From the NCBI RefSeq assembly GCF_005281475.1, contig NZ_CP040106.1, positions 3,314,501 through 3,378,500 of the forward strand: a stretch of DNA of 64,000 nucleotides, given 5' to 3'. The position numbers and the translations under genes were made by a program. Below, piece after piece: positions 45,434 to 54,622 of the stretch. Source of the DNA: Echinicola rosea (GTDB taxonomy: Bacteria > Bacteroidota > Bacteroidia > Cytophagales > Cyclobacteriaceae). The first letter of the stretch is position 1. Every line of letters starts with the position of its first letter. Below the pieces are notes generated by a model. The model was not told the origin of the DNA and ran no database searches. It saw nothing but the letters and a program-made list of their open reading frames with translations.

Positions 45434-45982
45434 ATGAAAGAAATCGAAACAAGATTATTGGCACAAATCAAAAAAGGGAATGAAATGGCCTTTGTGGAGG
45501 TTTATGACAAGTATTGGAAGCAATTGTTCAATAGTGGCTATAAACGTCTTCAGAAAAAGGAAATCGTGGAAGGGTTAGTTCAGGAGGTGTTTGTGGAGAT
45601 GTGGCAAAAACGTGAGACACTGATGGTCCATACTTCACTGGGAGCGTATCTTTTTACGGCCATGAAGTACAAGGTGATCAATCAGATGAAGTCCCAAATG
45701 GTCAAGGAAAAATATGTGGCATTTATAACCTCTAGAAATGCGAATTTCGGAAGTGAAGTAGAAGAGAAGATTTTTTACAAAGAGCTGGACGAGGCATATC
45801 GGTATGAAGTTTCAAATTTACCATTACAAGCAAAGCGGGTATATCAGCTCAAAAATACTGACGGGATGAGCTATGCAGAAATCTCCCAAGAAATGGGTAT
45901 TTCGGTGAGCACGGTGGAAAAGCACATGATCAAAGCCCTTAAAATACTCCGTGAAAACTTAAGAAATTATAGCTTGGGCTGA
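45434..45982 (+). CDS. ECF RNA polymerase sigma-70 factor
   Basis: A 182-residue ECF sigma factor of the Bacteroidota type. Region 2 reads AFVEVYDKYWKQLFNSGYKR followed by VQEVFVEMWQKRE, and region 4 is the helix-turn-helix GMSYAEISQEMGISVSTVEK. The next gene is a FecR-type anti-sigma factor, then SusC with an STN domain, so substrate binding at the outer membrane should release this sigma factor to turn on the locus. The 289 bp before it are AT-rich with no other gene. Confidence 0.92.
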   Translation: MKEIETRLLAQIKKGNEMAFVEVYDKYWKQLFNSGYKRLQKKEIVEGLVQEVFVEMWQKRETLMVHTSLGAYLFTAMKYKVINQMKSQMVKEKYVAFITSRNANFGSEVEEKIFYKELDEAYRYEVSNLPLQAKRVYQLKNTDGMSYAEISQEMGISVSTVEKHMIKALKILRENLRNYSLG

Positions 45983-46167
45983 GCGGAAATGAATACGGTT
46001 TTGTGTTCGACAGCAAGATAGGATTACGTGTTTGTCAAGAAAACATCGGTTATGTAATGAGAATTATAGCGGGATTGAAAGATTTATAAATATTTTTTAG
46101 CTTTTTTATGTTTATATGTAGAGGTAAGGTAGTGGGAAGTTGACTTAAATATAGAAAAGCACTTAAA

Positions 46168-47124
46168 ATGAACCGAGAGGAGATCAATAAACTACTAGAT
46201 AAATTTTTGTCGGGAGAAATTAGCCCTGAAGAACAAAAAGCCTTGGATCGTTGGTACAAGGATTTTGATGGAGAGGATGATGTTACCGATGGAATGAGAG
46301 CGGAAGAACAGTGGGATCTAAGAAGTAGGATGTTGGGAGGTATTCGACAAGAGGCGTTTGATAATATCGAACATGCAAAAGCGCCATCTACCTTGACGTT
46401 GCGAAAGTTGGTAATGGTGGCCGCGACATTGATAATGGTGGTTACGTTGGGCTTTTTGTTCTACCGACAGCAAACGCAACCAGTAGTGTACCGTACTGAT
46501 CTCGGGGAGGTGCTCATCCTAAAATTGCCAGACAGCACCGAGGTGACCTTGAATGGGAATTCAGAAATAAGCTATACTTCAAGCTGGTTTGGAGGGTTTG
46601 ACAGAAAGGTTCTTTTGAAGGGCGAGGCTTTTTTTGATGTAGTCCATACGATCGATGATCGTCGGTTTACGATAAATGAAGCGTCTGGAATGGGGGTAGA
46701 GGTGTTTGGTACTGCCTTTAATTATAGTGTAAGGGAAGGAGTCAATGCAGTTGCCCTGCAGACGGGGAGTGTGAAGATTACACTGCCAGAGGAAGTAGCA
46801 GAAAAGCGGAAGTTTCACTTCCTGAAGCCTGGAGAATTTGCCGTATATGACCATCAAAGCAAGGAGGTGGCCATTAATACCCCAGCCAATATAGAACGTT
46901 ACTATGCTTGGAAAGAGGGTAAGTTGATATTGGATTATTCGACTTTACCAGAGATCATTGACAAAATTAAAGGTACTTATGGACTTAAGATATCCATGGA
47001 TACCACCAACTGGAAAGCACATAAAGTATCGGGTACCCTGCCGCTCACCAGGGATCCGGAATCCCTCATCAAAAACCTGGAACAGCTATTTGATGTGGAA
47101 ATCAAAATAACCAACAGAGAGTAA
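46168..47124 (+). CDS. FecR-family anti-sigma factor
   Basis: A 318-residue inner-membrane anti-sigma factor. The cytosolic N-terminus (about 1-75) binds sigma, one transmembrane helix follows (about 78-96, MVAATLIMVVTLGFLFY), then a FecR domain with LPDSTEVTLNGNSEISY and a C-terminal DUF4974-like domain (about 250-318). It pairs with the ECF sigma factor 185 bp upstream and should receive the signal from the STN domain of the SusC homologue downstream. Confidence 0.92.
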   Translation: MNREEINKLLDKFLSGEISPEEQKALDRWYKDFDGEDDVTDGMRAEEQWDLRSRMLGGIRQEAFDNIEHAKAPSTLTLRKLVMVAATLIMVVTLGFLFYRQQTQPVVYRTDLGEVLILKLPDSTEVTLNGNSEISYTSSWFGGFDRKVLLKGEAFFDVVHTIDDRRFTINEASGMGVEVFGTAFNYSVREGVNAVALQTGSVKITLPEEVAEKRKFHFLKPGEFAVYDHQSKEVAINTPANIERYYAWKEGKLILDYSTLPEIIDKIKGTYGLKISMDTTNWKAHKVSGTLPLTRDPESLIKNLEQLFDVEIKITNRE

Positions 47125-47184
47125 GTGCACTTCAACATCAACAGGCCTGATCAATAGGCCAAAATTACAGGACTTAAGGGAATG

Positions 47185-47200
47185 TCCCGACGAATCGGGA
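47185..47200. repeat. Short palindrome
   Basis: TCCCGA-cgaa-TCGGGA is a perfect 6-bp hairpin in the gap between the fecR and susC genes. It resembles small REP-like units and has no T run. Confidence 0.4.
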
Positions 47201-47367
47201 GTAGTGGAAAGTTATGCTAAAACTTACCATGGGAAGCGTTTGCCTTATTTTAAATGAAATACACGTGTGTGGGGTTTGGAACGGCTTGTTTAGCAAAAAA
47301 TTGTCACTAGCAATTTTATGCCCAAAATAGCAAAAGTTTAACCACTTTAACCATTAACCAAATACCT

Positions 47368-50300
47368 ATGCTAAACACCTTTACAAAGCGCCTCGTTGTG
47401 CTTTTGGTTGCCTGTATGGCCGTAGAAGAGACCAAAGCGCAATTGTTGGCCGAGTTTGCACAGGTTCCTGATCGATACTCGATCTCCAGGGAACCATCGC
47501 TGCCAGAAGTCCTTCGAAAGCTGGAAACCATCTACAAGGTTTCTATTGCTTATCCCTCAGACCTAGCCGACCAGAAATGGTCAACGGAATTCACCCCGAA
47601 TCGCGACCTTACCATTGACGAAAACCTTTCGAAGCTACTTCAGGATTCAGGGTTAAACTATCGGCAAGGTGTGGGGAGCTTTTACGTCGTTGTCAAAGAT
47701 GAAAAGGCCCCCGAGCCTAAGGAAACATTGTCTGCTACCGTAGCCCAGAAGGATGAAGCCTTTTTGGAAGAAATCACAGGAGTCGTTGTGGATGAGGAAG
47801 GCATGCCTATTCCTGGGGCCAGTGTGCTGGTAAAAGGAACCATGGTCGGTAGTGTGACCGATTTGGATGGTAAATTTTCCTTGGAGGTAGATGCTCCTGA
47901 CGAAGCCGTTTTGGTGGTGTCCTTCATTGGTTTTGAAAGCAAAGAAGTGACCATTGGCTCAGAAAGCAGCTTGACCATTGTGATGACATCCAGTACAATG
48001 GCGCTCAACGAAGTCGTCGTAACGGCCTTTGGCCTCGAGCGGGACAAAAAAGCCTTGGGCTACGCTGTCCAAAGCGTAAAAGGCAACGAAATTACAGAAG
48101 CCCAGAATCCAAATGTAGTAAACAGCTTGTCTGGAAGAGTAGCGGGTGTCCAGATCAACAGTAATTCAATGCCAGGAAGTGGTTCCCAGGTGATCATCAG
48201 GGGATCTTCTTCCGTGGCAGGGAATAACCAGCCGCTTGTAGTAGTGGACGGCGTTCCCTTGGACCAGACTTCTTCCCGTACGTATGGCAATGGCCTTTCA
48301 GAAATTAACCCAGATAATATCAAGGAGATGAACGTGCTCAAAGGAGCCACCGCAGCAGCCCTCTACGGTTCGAGGGCTGCAAATGGCGTGATCATGGTGA
48401 CCACCAAAGACGGTAAAGGCACCAAGGGCATTGGCGTAGCGATCAATTCCAATATGACATTTGACAATCCATTGGTCAAGCCTGATTTTCAAAACACCTA
48501 TGGTGGTGGTTCGGGATACAGGACTTATTACGTGGATGGCCGAAATGGTTTTGATGAACAAGGCATTCGGGGCACCGCAGGAGTGGACGAAAGCTGGGGT
48601 GCGCCCATGGACGGTAGGTTGGTGCCGCTTTGGTATTCAGCACCCGAGCTAGTCCCCCTTACGCCGCAGCCAAATAACTGGGAAGATTTTTGGGAAACGG
48701 GGAAAACAGTCTCGAATAACATCGCCGTGTCGGGCGGTAATGATAAAGGTAACTTTAGGCTATCTGTGGGAAGGCTTGACCAAAAAAGTATCATGTGGAA
48801 TAATGATTACTACCGAAACAATTTTAAACTGAACACCGGATATAACTTTACCGACAAGCTAAACGTGACCATAAGCGCAGAATATGTGAAATCCGGTTCC
48901 GACAACAGGAGGTATTCCGGCAGTTCTGACTTTATTTGGTCGCATCGCCACACTGATTTCACCAAATTGTTTAACTGGAGGGATTATTACGGTATCCAGC
49001 GTGAAACTTTCAGGGACGGGGATGATTATCCTTACGCCAACTGGCAGCATGAGTATTTTACCAATCCGTATTTTTTGCAGGAGTACTATACCAATGCCAA
49101 TGAGAAAGACCGTATGGTGGGAAATATAGCAGTAAATTACCAGTTTACGGATGAGCTTAGCTTGATGGTTCGGACTGGTACAGACTTCTGGACAGATACA
49201 AGGCTAAATGTCACAGGGGTAGAAAGGACGAAGAACTTCGTGACCACCAAAGGTTCCTATACGGAAACGGTACTCAGAAGCCAAGAAACCAACAGCGACT
49301 TTATCTTCACCTATGATAAGGAGTTTTCAAATACATTTTCCCTTAAAGCCCAGGTTGGCGGGATCAACCGGACCAATTATTATAAGCGAAATTATGTGAA
49401 TGTGACGGAATTGACCATTGATGGGTTATATAACTTAAGCAACTATGCAAGTCCCGTGACACCCGAAAGTACCATTCGCGAGCAGGAAGTAAACAGCTTG
49501 TTTGGTTCGGCTACACTTGGCTTCAACAACTATCTTTTTTTGGATGTAACCGGCCGTAACGACTGGTCCAGTACCTTGCCAGTGGACAATAATTCCTTCT
49601 TTTATCCGTCAGTTGCCTTAAGTGCAGTGGTGACGGATATTTTCAATGTACAAAGTCGAGTGCTTTCATTTGCGAAGCTACGCGCGAGTTGGGCGCAGGT
49701 GGGAAGTGATGCGAGTCCTTATATGCTCAGTCAAGTGTATAATTCTGAAGGACTCTGGGCTGGGACGACCCCTACCTATGCGAATGCCAGTGAAATCGCC
49801 AACGTAAACCTAAAGCCGGAAATTACCACGGGTAAAGAAATAGGCTTGGACATGCGGTTTTTGGAGGGTAGGATTGGCTTGGACTTCACCTATTATCATC
49901 AGTCAACGACAAACCAAATCTTGGCCGTGGCCATCTCCAGTTCCTCAGGCTATGCCAGTCAGGTGCTTAATGCTGGAGAGATCACCAACAAAGGTGTGGA
50001 ATTAATGGTATATGGCACGCCTATAAAGTCCGAGACAGGGTTGACCTGGGACATGTCCTTTAACTTTTCCAGAAACCGAAACTTGGTAGTGGAACTAGCA
50101 GAAGGATTGGAAAATTACACGCTGGCCAGTCAAAACAGTTTGACTTCCGAGGCGAGAGTAGGGCAGCCATACGGGACCCTGTATGGTAGAAGGTACCTAA
50201 GATCACCAGAGGGTGAAATTGTTTACAGCGATGGGCTTCCGCAGTTGGAGTCCGGGACTTTTGCCTTAGGTAATATCCAGCCTGATTGGATGGGTGGATT

Positions 50301-50820
50301 CTCCAATAATTTCAATTATAAGAATTGGTCACTTGGGGCACTGATCGATATCCGGATGGGCGGTGATCTGTTTGATGTCGGTACTGGTCTAGCACGTAAG
50401 ACCGGACAATATGCCGAAACTGCCATCGGTAGGGAAGAAGGTGTGATTGGAGCTGGCGTGATGAATGTCGGTACAGAAGAAACCCCTGTGTACGTCCAAA
50501 ATGACGTCATCGTAGATGCCGGTACTTTCTGGAATGCCCAAAATCCCAGAACATATCACGAGGCAGGAATCTTTGATGGAAGCTATGTGAAGTTGAGGGA
50601 ATTGACATTGGGCTATTCATTCCCAAAAAACTTCCTGGGCAATAACTTTATCCAGTCCATGAAGCTTTCTGCAGTGGGAAGAAACTTGGCGATTTTGTTC
50701 AAAAATCATCCACACATGGATCCCCAGGTGGATATGAAAGGTGGCAATGCCCAAGGATTTTCCTATGGGGAGCAGCCATCTACCAGAAGTATAGGTTTTA
50801 ACCTAAACGTAACTTTTTGA
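47368..50820 (+). CDS. SusC/RagA TonB-dependent transporter with STN signalling domain
   Basis: A 1150-residue outer-membrane transporter. After the signal peptide (ending near TKAQ) comes an STN domain (about 35-110; LPEVLRKLETIYKVSIAY), then a carboxypeptidase-like domain (ITGVVVDEEGMPIPGASVLV), a TonB box (ALNEVVVTAFG), plug and barrel. The STN domain contacts the FecR anti-sigma factor in the periplasm, so transport and regulation are linked. The pair with the SusD-like lipoprotein starts 30 bp downstream. The ligand is unknown. Confidence 0.93.
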   Translation: MLNTFTKRLVVLLVACMAVEETKAQLLAEFAQVPDRYSISREPSLPEVLRKLETIYKVSIAYPSDLADQKWSTEFTPNRDLTIDENLSKLLQDSGLNYRQGVGSFYVVVKDEKAPEPKETLSATVAQKDEAFLEEITGVVVDEEGMPIPGASVLVKGTMVGSVTDLDGKFSLEVDAPDEAVLVVSFIGFESKEVTIGSESSLTIVMTSSTMALNEVVVTAFGLERDKKALGYAVQSVKGNEITEAQNPNVVNSLSGRVAGVQINSNSMPGSGSQVIIRGSSSVAGNNQPLVVVDGVPLDQTSSRTYGNGLSEINPDNIKEMNVLKGATAAALYGSRAANGVIMVTTKDGKGTKGIGVAINSNMTFDNPLVKPDFQNTYGGGSGYRTYYVDGRNGFDEQGIRGTAGVDESWGAPMDGRLVPLWYSAPELVPLTPQPNNWEDFWETGKTVSNNIAVSGGNDKGNFRLSVGRLDQKSIMWNNDYYRNNFKLNTGYNFTDKLNVTISAEYVKSGSDNRRYSGSSDFIWSHRHTDFTKLFNWRDYYGIQRETFRDGDDYPYANWQHEYFTNPYFLQEYYTNANEKDRMVGNIAVNYQFTDELSLMVRTGTDFWTDTRLNVTGVERTKNFVTTKGSYTETVLRSQETNSDFIFTYDKEFSNTFSLKAQVGGINRTNYYKRNYVNVTELTIDGLYNLSNYASPVTPESTIREQEVNSLFGSATLGFNNYLFLDVTGRNDWSSTLPVDNNSFFYPSVALSAVVTDIFNVQSRVLSFAKLRASWAQVGSDASPYMLSQVYNSEGLWAGTTPTYANASEIANVNLKPEITTGKEIGLDMRFLEGRIGLDFTYYHQSTTNQILAVAISSSSGYASQVLNAGEITNKGVELMVYGTPIKSETGLTWDMSFNFSRNRNLVVELAEGLENYTLASQNSLTSEARVGQPYGTLYGRRYLRSPEGEIVYSDGLPQLESGTFALGNIQPDWMGGFSNNFNYKNWSLGALIDIRMGGDLFDVGTGLARKTGQYAETAIGREEGVIGAGVMNVGTEETPVYVQNDVIVDAGTFWNAQNPRTYHEAGIFDGSYVKLRELTLGYSFPKNFLGNNFIQSMKLSAVGRNLAILFKNHPHMDPQVDMKGGNAQGFSYGEQPSTRSIGFNLNVTF

Positions 50821-50850
50821 TCCAGTCGAACACCTAAACACAAACGTGCT

Positions 50851-52320
50851 ATGAAGAAAAGTCTAATAAAAATATATACCCTTCTTATGATTCCCGTGGC
50901 AGGTCTGATACTAAACGGATGTACAGGAGAGTTTGAAGAAATGAACGTGGATCCCAACAACCCGACCAGTATCTCTCCGGCCTTGTTGTTGCCAAATGCC
51001 ATTCAGGTGTCAGTAGACCGTTATTGGGGGCACAGTTCACGATTTCAGCGATTGAATATCGACGCAGCCATGTGTTGGATGCAGCATCTGGCGAGAAACA
51101 TCTATATCAATGTGGAAGGAGATAGCTATGAGATTCCGTTGACCGTTTCCTCCGGGACTTGGGATGCACTCTATAACGACGCCTTGGTCAACTTTGAGAG
51201 TGTTCAGCGGCTTTCGGGGCAAGGTGGCGAATTTGAAAATCGTAATTATTACGGTGTCGCTCTTGTGATGAAGGCCTTTACCTTTTCCTACATGACAGAT
51301 GTCTTCGGTCCCATTCCTTATTCAGAGGCCCTGAAGGGAACAGCCGAAAATCCTATAAACTCCCCTAAATATGATTCCATGGAGGATATATATGCAGGTT
51401 TGATGGAGGACTTGCGCTTGGCAAATGAAAGCCTTAATGCGGATGGTCCCGCCATCTCGGGAGATATTCTATTTGATGGTGATGTCATGCGGTGGAAGAA
51501 ATTTGCCAATTCCTTGAGGTTAAAGCTTGCCAATCACCAGGCAGCCCAAAAGCCAGCCGAGTCACAGGCAGTAATGGCGGAGATTTTAGAGGATCCATCT
51601 ACCTACCCTGTGTTCACTAGCAATGAGGATTTTGCCCAGCTCATGCATGTTGATGTTATTGGCAGTAGAAATAAGATGTTTGACGTATTTTCTACCCGTT
51701 CAGATTGGAACATTAGCCAAACACTGATCAATGAACTGCTGGAGCTGGATGATGAGCGCATTACCGTGTATGCCCAGCCATTGGCTGATGGGTCCTATGC
51801 CGGGCTTCCCAATGGCCTCACAGATGCAGCGGCGGGTAATTATGCTGCCAGTGTTATCGGTACCAAATTTCTTGATCCGACCGCTCCAAGTATCTTGATG
51901 AGTTATGCGGAATTACTCTTTATAGAGGCGGAGGCAGCTTTGGATGGAGATATTGACGGAGATCCTGCTGCATTGTTGGAGGAAGCTATTGCTGCATCTT
52001 TTGACCAACATGACCTGGAAATGCCTTCAGATTATATGGCCCGGATTGGCGAAGTAAATAAAGAGACCATTATGACACAGAAATGGCTGGCCTTGTTTGG
52101 TCAAGGTGTCGAGGCTTGGACAGAATATAGAAGGACTGGGTTCCCGGTGTTTCCACCACCAAATCCTGATGCGGTATTTTACAACGAAGGAGTACTGCCT
52201 ACCCGGTTGGAGTATCCTACTTCTGAATATTCACTTAATAAAGCGGCGCTGGACGAAGGCTTGAGGCTATTGGGTGGTGAAGATACCATGCGGACGCCCT
52301 TATGGTGGGTAGAAGACTAA
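50851..52320 (+). CDS. SusD-like surface lipoprotein (SusD-like_2 type)
   Basis: A 489-residue lipoprotein (lipobox LILNGC around residue 24). EEMNVDPNNPTSISPALLLP at the front and the final TRLEYPTSEYSLNK are typical of the SusD/RagB family branch called SusD-like_2, distinct from the SusD at 38478. It partners the STN-SusC transporter just upstream. The ligand may be a peptide, glycoprotein glycan or other oligomer; no hydrolase in the locus gives a hint. Confidence 0.88.
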   Translation: MKKSLIKIYTLLMIPVAGLILNGCTGEFEEMNVDPNNPTSISPALLLPNAIQVSVDRYWGHSSRFQRLNIDAAMCWMQHLARNIYINVEGDSYEIPLTVSSGTWDALYNDALVNFESVQRLSGQGGEFENRNYYGVALVMKAFTFSYMTDVFGPIPYSEALKGTAENPINSPKYDSMEDIYAGLMEDLRLANESLNADGPAISGDILFDGDVMRWKKFANSLRLKLANHQAAQKPAESQAVMAEILEDPSTYPVFTSNEDFAQLMHVDVIGSRNKMFDVFSTRSDWNISQTLINELLELDDERITVYAQPLADGSYAGLPNGLTDAAAGNYAASVIGTKFLDPTAPSILMSYAELLFIEAEAALDGDIDGDPAALLEEAIAASFDQHDLEMPSDYMARIGEVNKETIMTQKWLALFGQGVEAWTEYRRTGFPVFPPPNPDAVFYNEGVLPTRLEYPTSEYSLNKAALDEGLRLLGGEDTMRTPLWWVED

Positions 52321-52363
52321 GTGTCCTTATTGTTGATTGTCAACATTCTCAAAACTGATTATT

Positions 52364-52804
52364 ATGAAAAACAAGATGTATAAAAAAATAGGGGTTTTAC
52401 TCGCTTGCATTCCTTTACTGTTTGCATGCGAAGATGCTGTTGAATTGGCCACTCCCAATGTGGCCTCACCGGTATTGGTGGTGGTTGATGGTAGCGCTTT
52501 CCCGTCCGACAGTGATGTGGCGGTTACGGCCAAGTTTATGGAGTTGGACAAGACCGGTATTCTGGATAATGCTGTAGGGATTGATTCGATACCGGTCAGG
52601 GATTTGGAGATCACTGTTTGGATCAACCAGACAGAAGAAGTTTCCACCTTGGTGACAGATGGAGATGGGGAAGCTGCCTTGAGCGTAAGCTGGGCGGCTT
52701 TGGGGCTAGAGGTTCCTGGAAGTGGTGATCAGGTCCGGCTGGAGTTTGCTGGAACCCATGATAATATTGCTTTCAGAAAATACCATACCGTAAGAGTGGA
52801 ATAG
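52364..52804 (+). CDS. Small lipoprotein of unknown function in the SusCD operon
   Basis: From the ATG at 52364 (MKNKMYKKIGVLLACIPLLF) this is a 146-residue lipoprotein with lipobox LLFAC. The remainder is predicted beta-rich and reads like an immunoglobulin-like fold (VLVVVDGSAFPSDSDVAVTA, then ITVWINQTEEVSTLVTDGDG). I do not recognise a named family. It starts 43 bp after the SusD-like gene and is the last gene before a terminator, so it is likely an accessory surface-binding protein of the uptake complex. Confidence 0.7.
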   Translation: MKNKMYKKIGVLLACIPLLFACEDAVELATPNVASPVLVVVDGSAFPSDSDVAVTAKFMELDKTGILDNAVGIDSIPVRDLEITVWINQTEEVSTLVTDGDGEAALSVSWAALGLEVPGSGDQVRLEFAGTHDNIAFRKYHTVRVE

Positions 52805-53427
52805 CGTTCTGCTAAAGATTAGTTAGTGATTAGTAATGGGTAATTCTATAGGTCGGAAACCTGGACGGTATAGCTGTTCAGGTTTTTTTTATGGTAATGT
52901 ATTAATGAGTCAAAATCAGGATTTGATGTGGGCAGTCGATTCAGCTTATGGTCACACACCGCTTCTTTGGCTTTTCTTTTTCCTCCTTGGACACGGTTCA
53001 GGATATGATTACAGGTAAGCCAGCTGAGATCTTAATGGCCCGTCTAGTCTGAAAGCCATCCAAGATGTTTAGGGTCAATCGGAAAGGTGGGGGGAGTTTT
53101 CTTGATCGGATATTTGACTCTTAGGCAGTTTTTAATGGTTCTGTAAATGATGTTGTGAGTCTGTTTGTGATAATTTTTTTGTTTAATATAGGGTGCTATT
53201 TTAACCTTTAATTTATCATTTTGTGTTTTTCTGTATAAAATAGGTTTAAAAATACACTTGATATGGAGGTTTTGGTTGTAGAGGTTGACATATATATAGA
53301 AGCCCGAAATAATTGATGCATAAGTACCAGAAGCCCCTTTCTGGTTTTGACAGTACAGTAAGCCCTTACTAGTAGGAAGTTTAGATATCGAATTCATCAA
53401 TTTTCAAAATATTAAACCATTTCAACC
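52805..53427. other. 620-bp gene-free region
   Basis: After the terminator at 52858 I see no convincing gene. The sequence is AT-rich (53100-53300 especially). The promoter of the aminotransferase gene should be near 53380-53427. Confidence 0.6.
52858..52890 (+). terminator. Rho-independent terminator of the second uptake locus
   Basis: AACCTGGAC (52858-52866) pairs with GTTCAGGTT (52876-52884; one G-T wobble) and is followed by a run of Ts. Confidence 0.85.
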
Positions 53428-54606
53428 ATGACAACAAAAATCAATAGAAGAGCTTGGCTAAAATCCAGTTTATTGGCCGCAGGCGGAATAGGCTTAGCAC
53501 CAAGTTTGGTAGCAGGTACCTCTAGTGTATCCTCTCATGTGGCTCCCATGAATCCACAGAGTTTATTGTGGGAGCATGATCCGATGTATAAGGATAGTGT
53601 CCCAGCGCTGAGGGCACGCTTATTGGCCAATGAAAACCCGTATGGGCCATCAAAGAAAGTGGTTTCGACCATTTCTGATGCCGTTTCCTTGGGCAATCGC
53701 TATGCGCACAGCGATGCGGCGACATTGATCGAGATGATCGCCGAAAAGGAAGGAGTGACCAAAGATCATATCATGCTCGGCCCAGGTTCTACTGATTTGC
53801 TGGAAAAAACCGCCATCGTACGATTTCTTGAAGGGGGGAACATCGTTTCGGCAGATCCTTCTTACATGTCACTGATCAATACATCCAGAAGGATCGGAGC
53901 CACTTGGAAGCCGATTCCCTTGACGGCTGATTTTTCCCATGATTTGGACGGAATGGCCAAGGCCGTGGACAGTGACACCAAATTGGTATATATCTGTAAC
54001 CCAAACAATCCGACAGGATCTATTACCGAAGCAGGCAAGTTGAAATCGTTCTGTAAATCCGTAGCCGCTAAAACTCCGATTTTTGTGGATGAAGCCTATT
54101 TGGAGTTTATGGATAAGCCAGAGGACAATACCATGGTAGGCTTAGTGGCCGAAGGACATGATGTGATTGTGGCCAGGACATTTAGCAAGATCCACGGCAT
54201 GGCGGGATTGCGAATTGGCTATATCGTCGCTCAACCGGAAAGAATCGAAAGTATCACTGATATGGTGCGCAGTACCATGGGGCTTTCTGTCACTTCCTTG
54301 AAAGGAGCCATTGTCAGTGTCCAAGAAGATACATTCCTCGCGGAGTGTAAAGCCATGAACAAGGAGTGCCGTGATTATGTGTTTAGTGAGCTGACCGCTA
54401 TGGGATATGATGTCGTCCCCTCCAACACCAGTTTTATGATTTTCCCAATCCAGATGGAAGGTAAGGAGTTTTTGAAGTCCATGTTTGCCGAAGGCGTAGG
54501 GGTAAGGGCTTATAACTTCCTCGACAAGCCTTGGTGCCGTGTGAGTATGGGGACAATGTCCGAAATGGAGATTTTCCTCGAAGCCTTCAAGAAAGTTACT
54601 GCCTAA
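53428..54606 (+). CDS. Tat-exported PLP aminotransferase (HisC-like, class I/II)
   Basis: A 392-residue fold-type I aminotransferase. The N-terminus INRRAWLKSSLLAAGGIGLA is a Tat signal (twin Arg then W-L-K), so the enzyme is probably exported folded with its cofactor. The body matches HisC-like enzymes: ANENPYGPS, YICNPNNPTGS, the Asp in FVDEAYLEF and the PLP Lys in TFSKIHGMAGLRIGY. An AEC-type carrier gene follows 16 bp after the stop, so the two may work on the same amino or keto acid. True HisC enzymes are cytosolic. Confidence 0.85.
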   Translation: MTTKINRRAWLKSSLLAAGGIGLAPSLVAGTSSVSSHVAPMNPQSLLWEHDPMYKDSVPALRARLLANENPYGPSKKVVSTISDAVSLGNRYAHSDAATLIEMIAEKEGVTKDHIMLGPGSTDLLEKTAIVRFLEGGNIVSADPSYMSLINTSRRIGATWKPIPLTADFSHDLDGMAKAVDSDTKLVYICNPNNPTGSITEAGKLKSFCKSVAAKTPIFVDEAYLEFMDKPEDNTMVGLVAEGHDVIVARTFSKIHGMAGLRIGYIVAQPERIESITDMVRSTMGLSVTSLKGAIVSVQEDTFLAECKAMNKECRDYVFSELTAMGYDVVPSNTSFMIFPIQMEGKEFLKSMFAEGVGVRAYNFLDKPWCRVSMGTMSEMEIFLEAFKKVTA

Positions 54607-54622
54607 TAAAAACTAGCCTATC

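Noticed and set aside
53044..53400. 118-codon minus-strand frame
   Set aside because: AT-rich, Lys/Ile/Tyr-heavy, no domain, no neighbour link; likely non-coding DNA.
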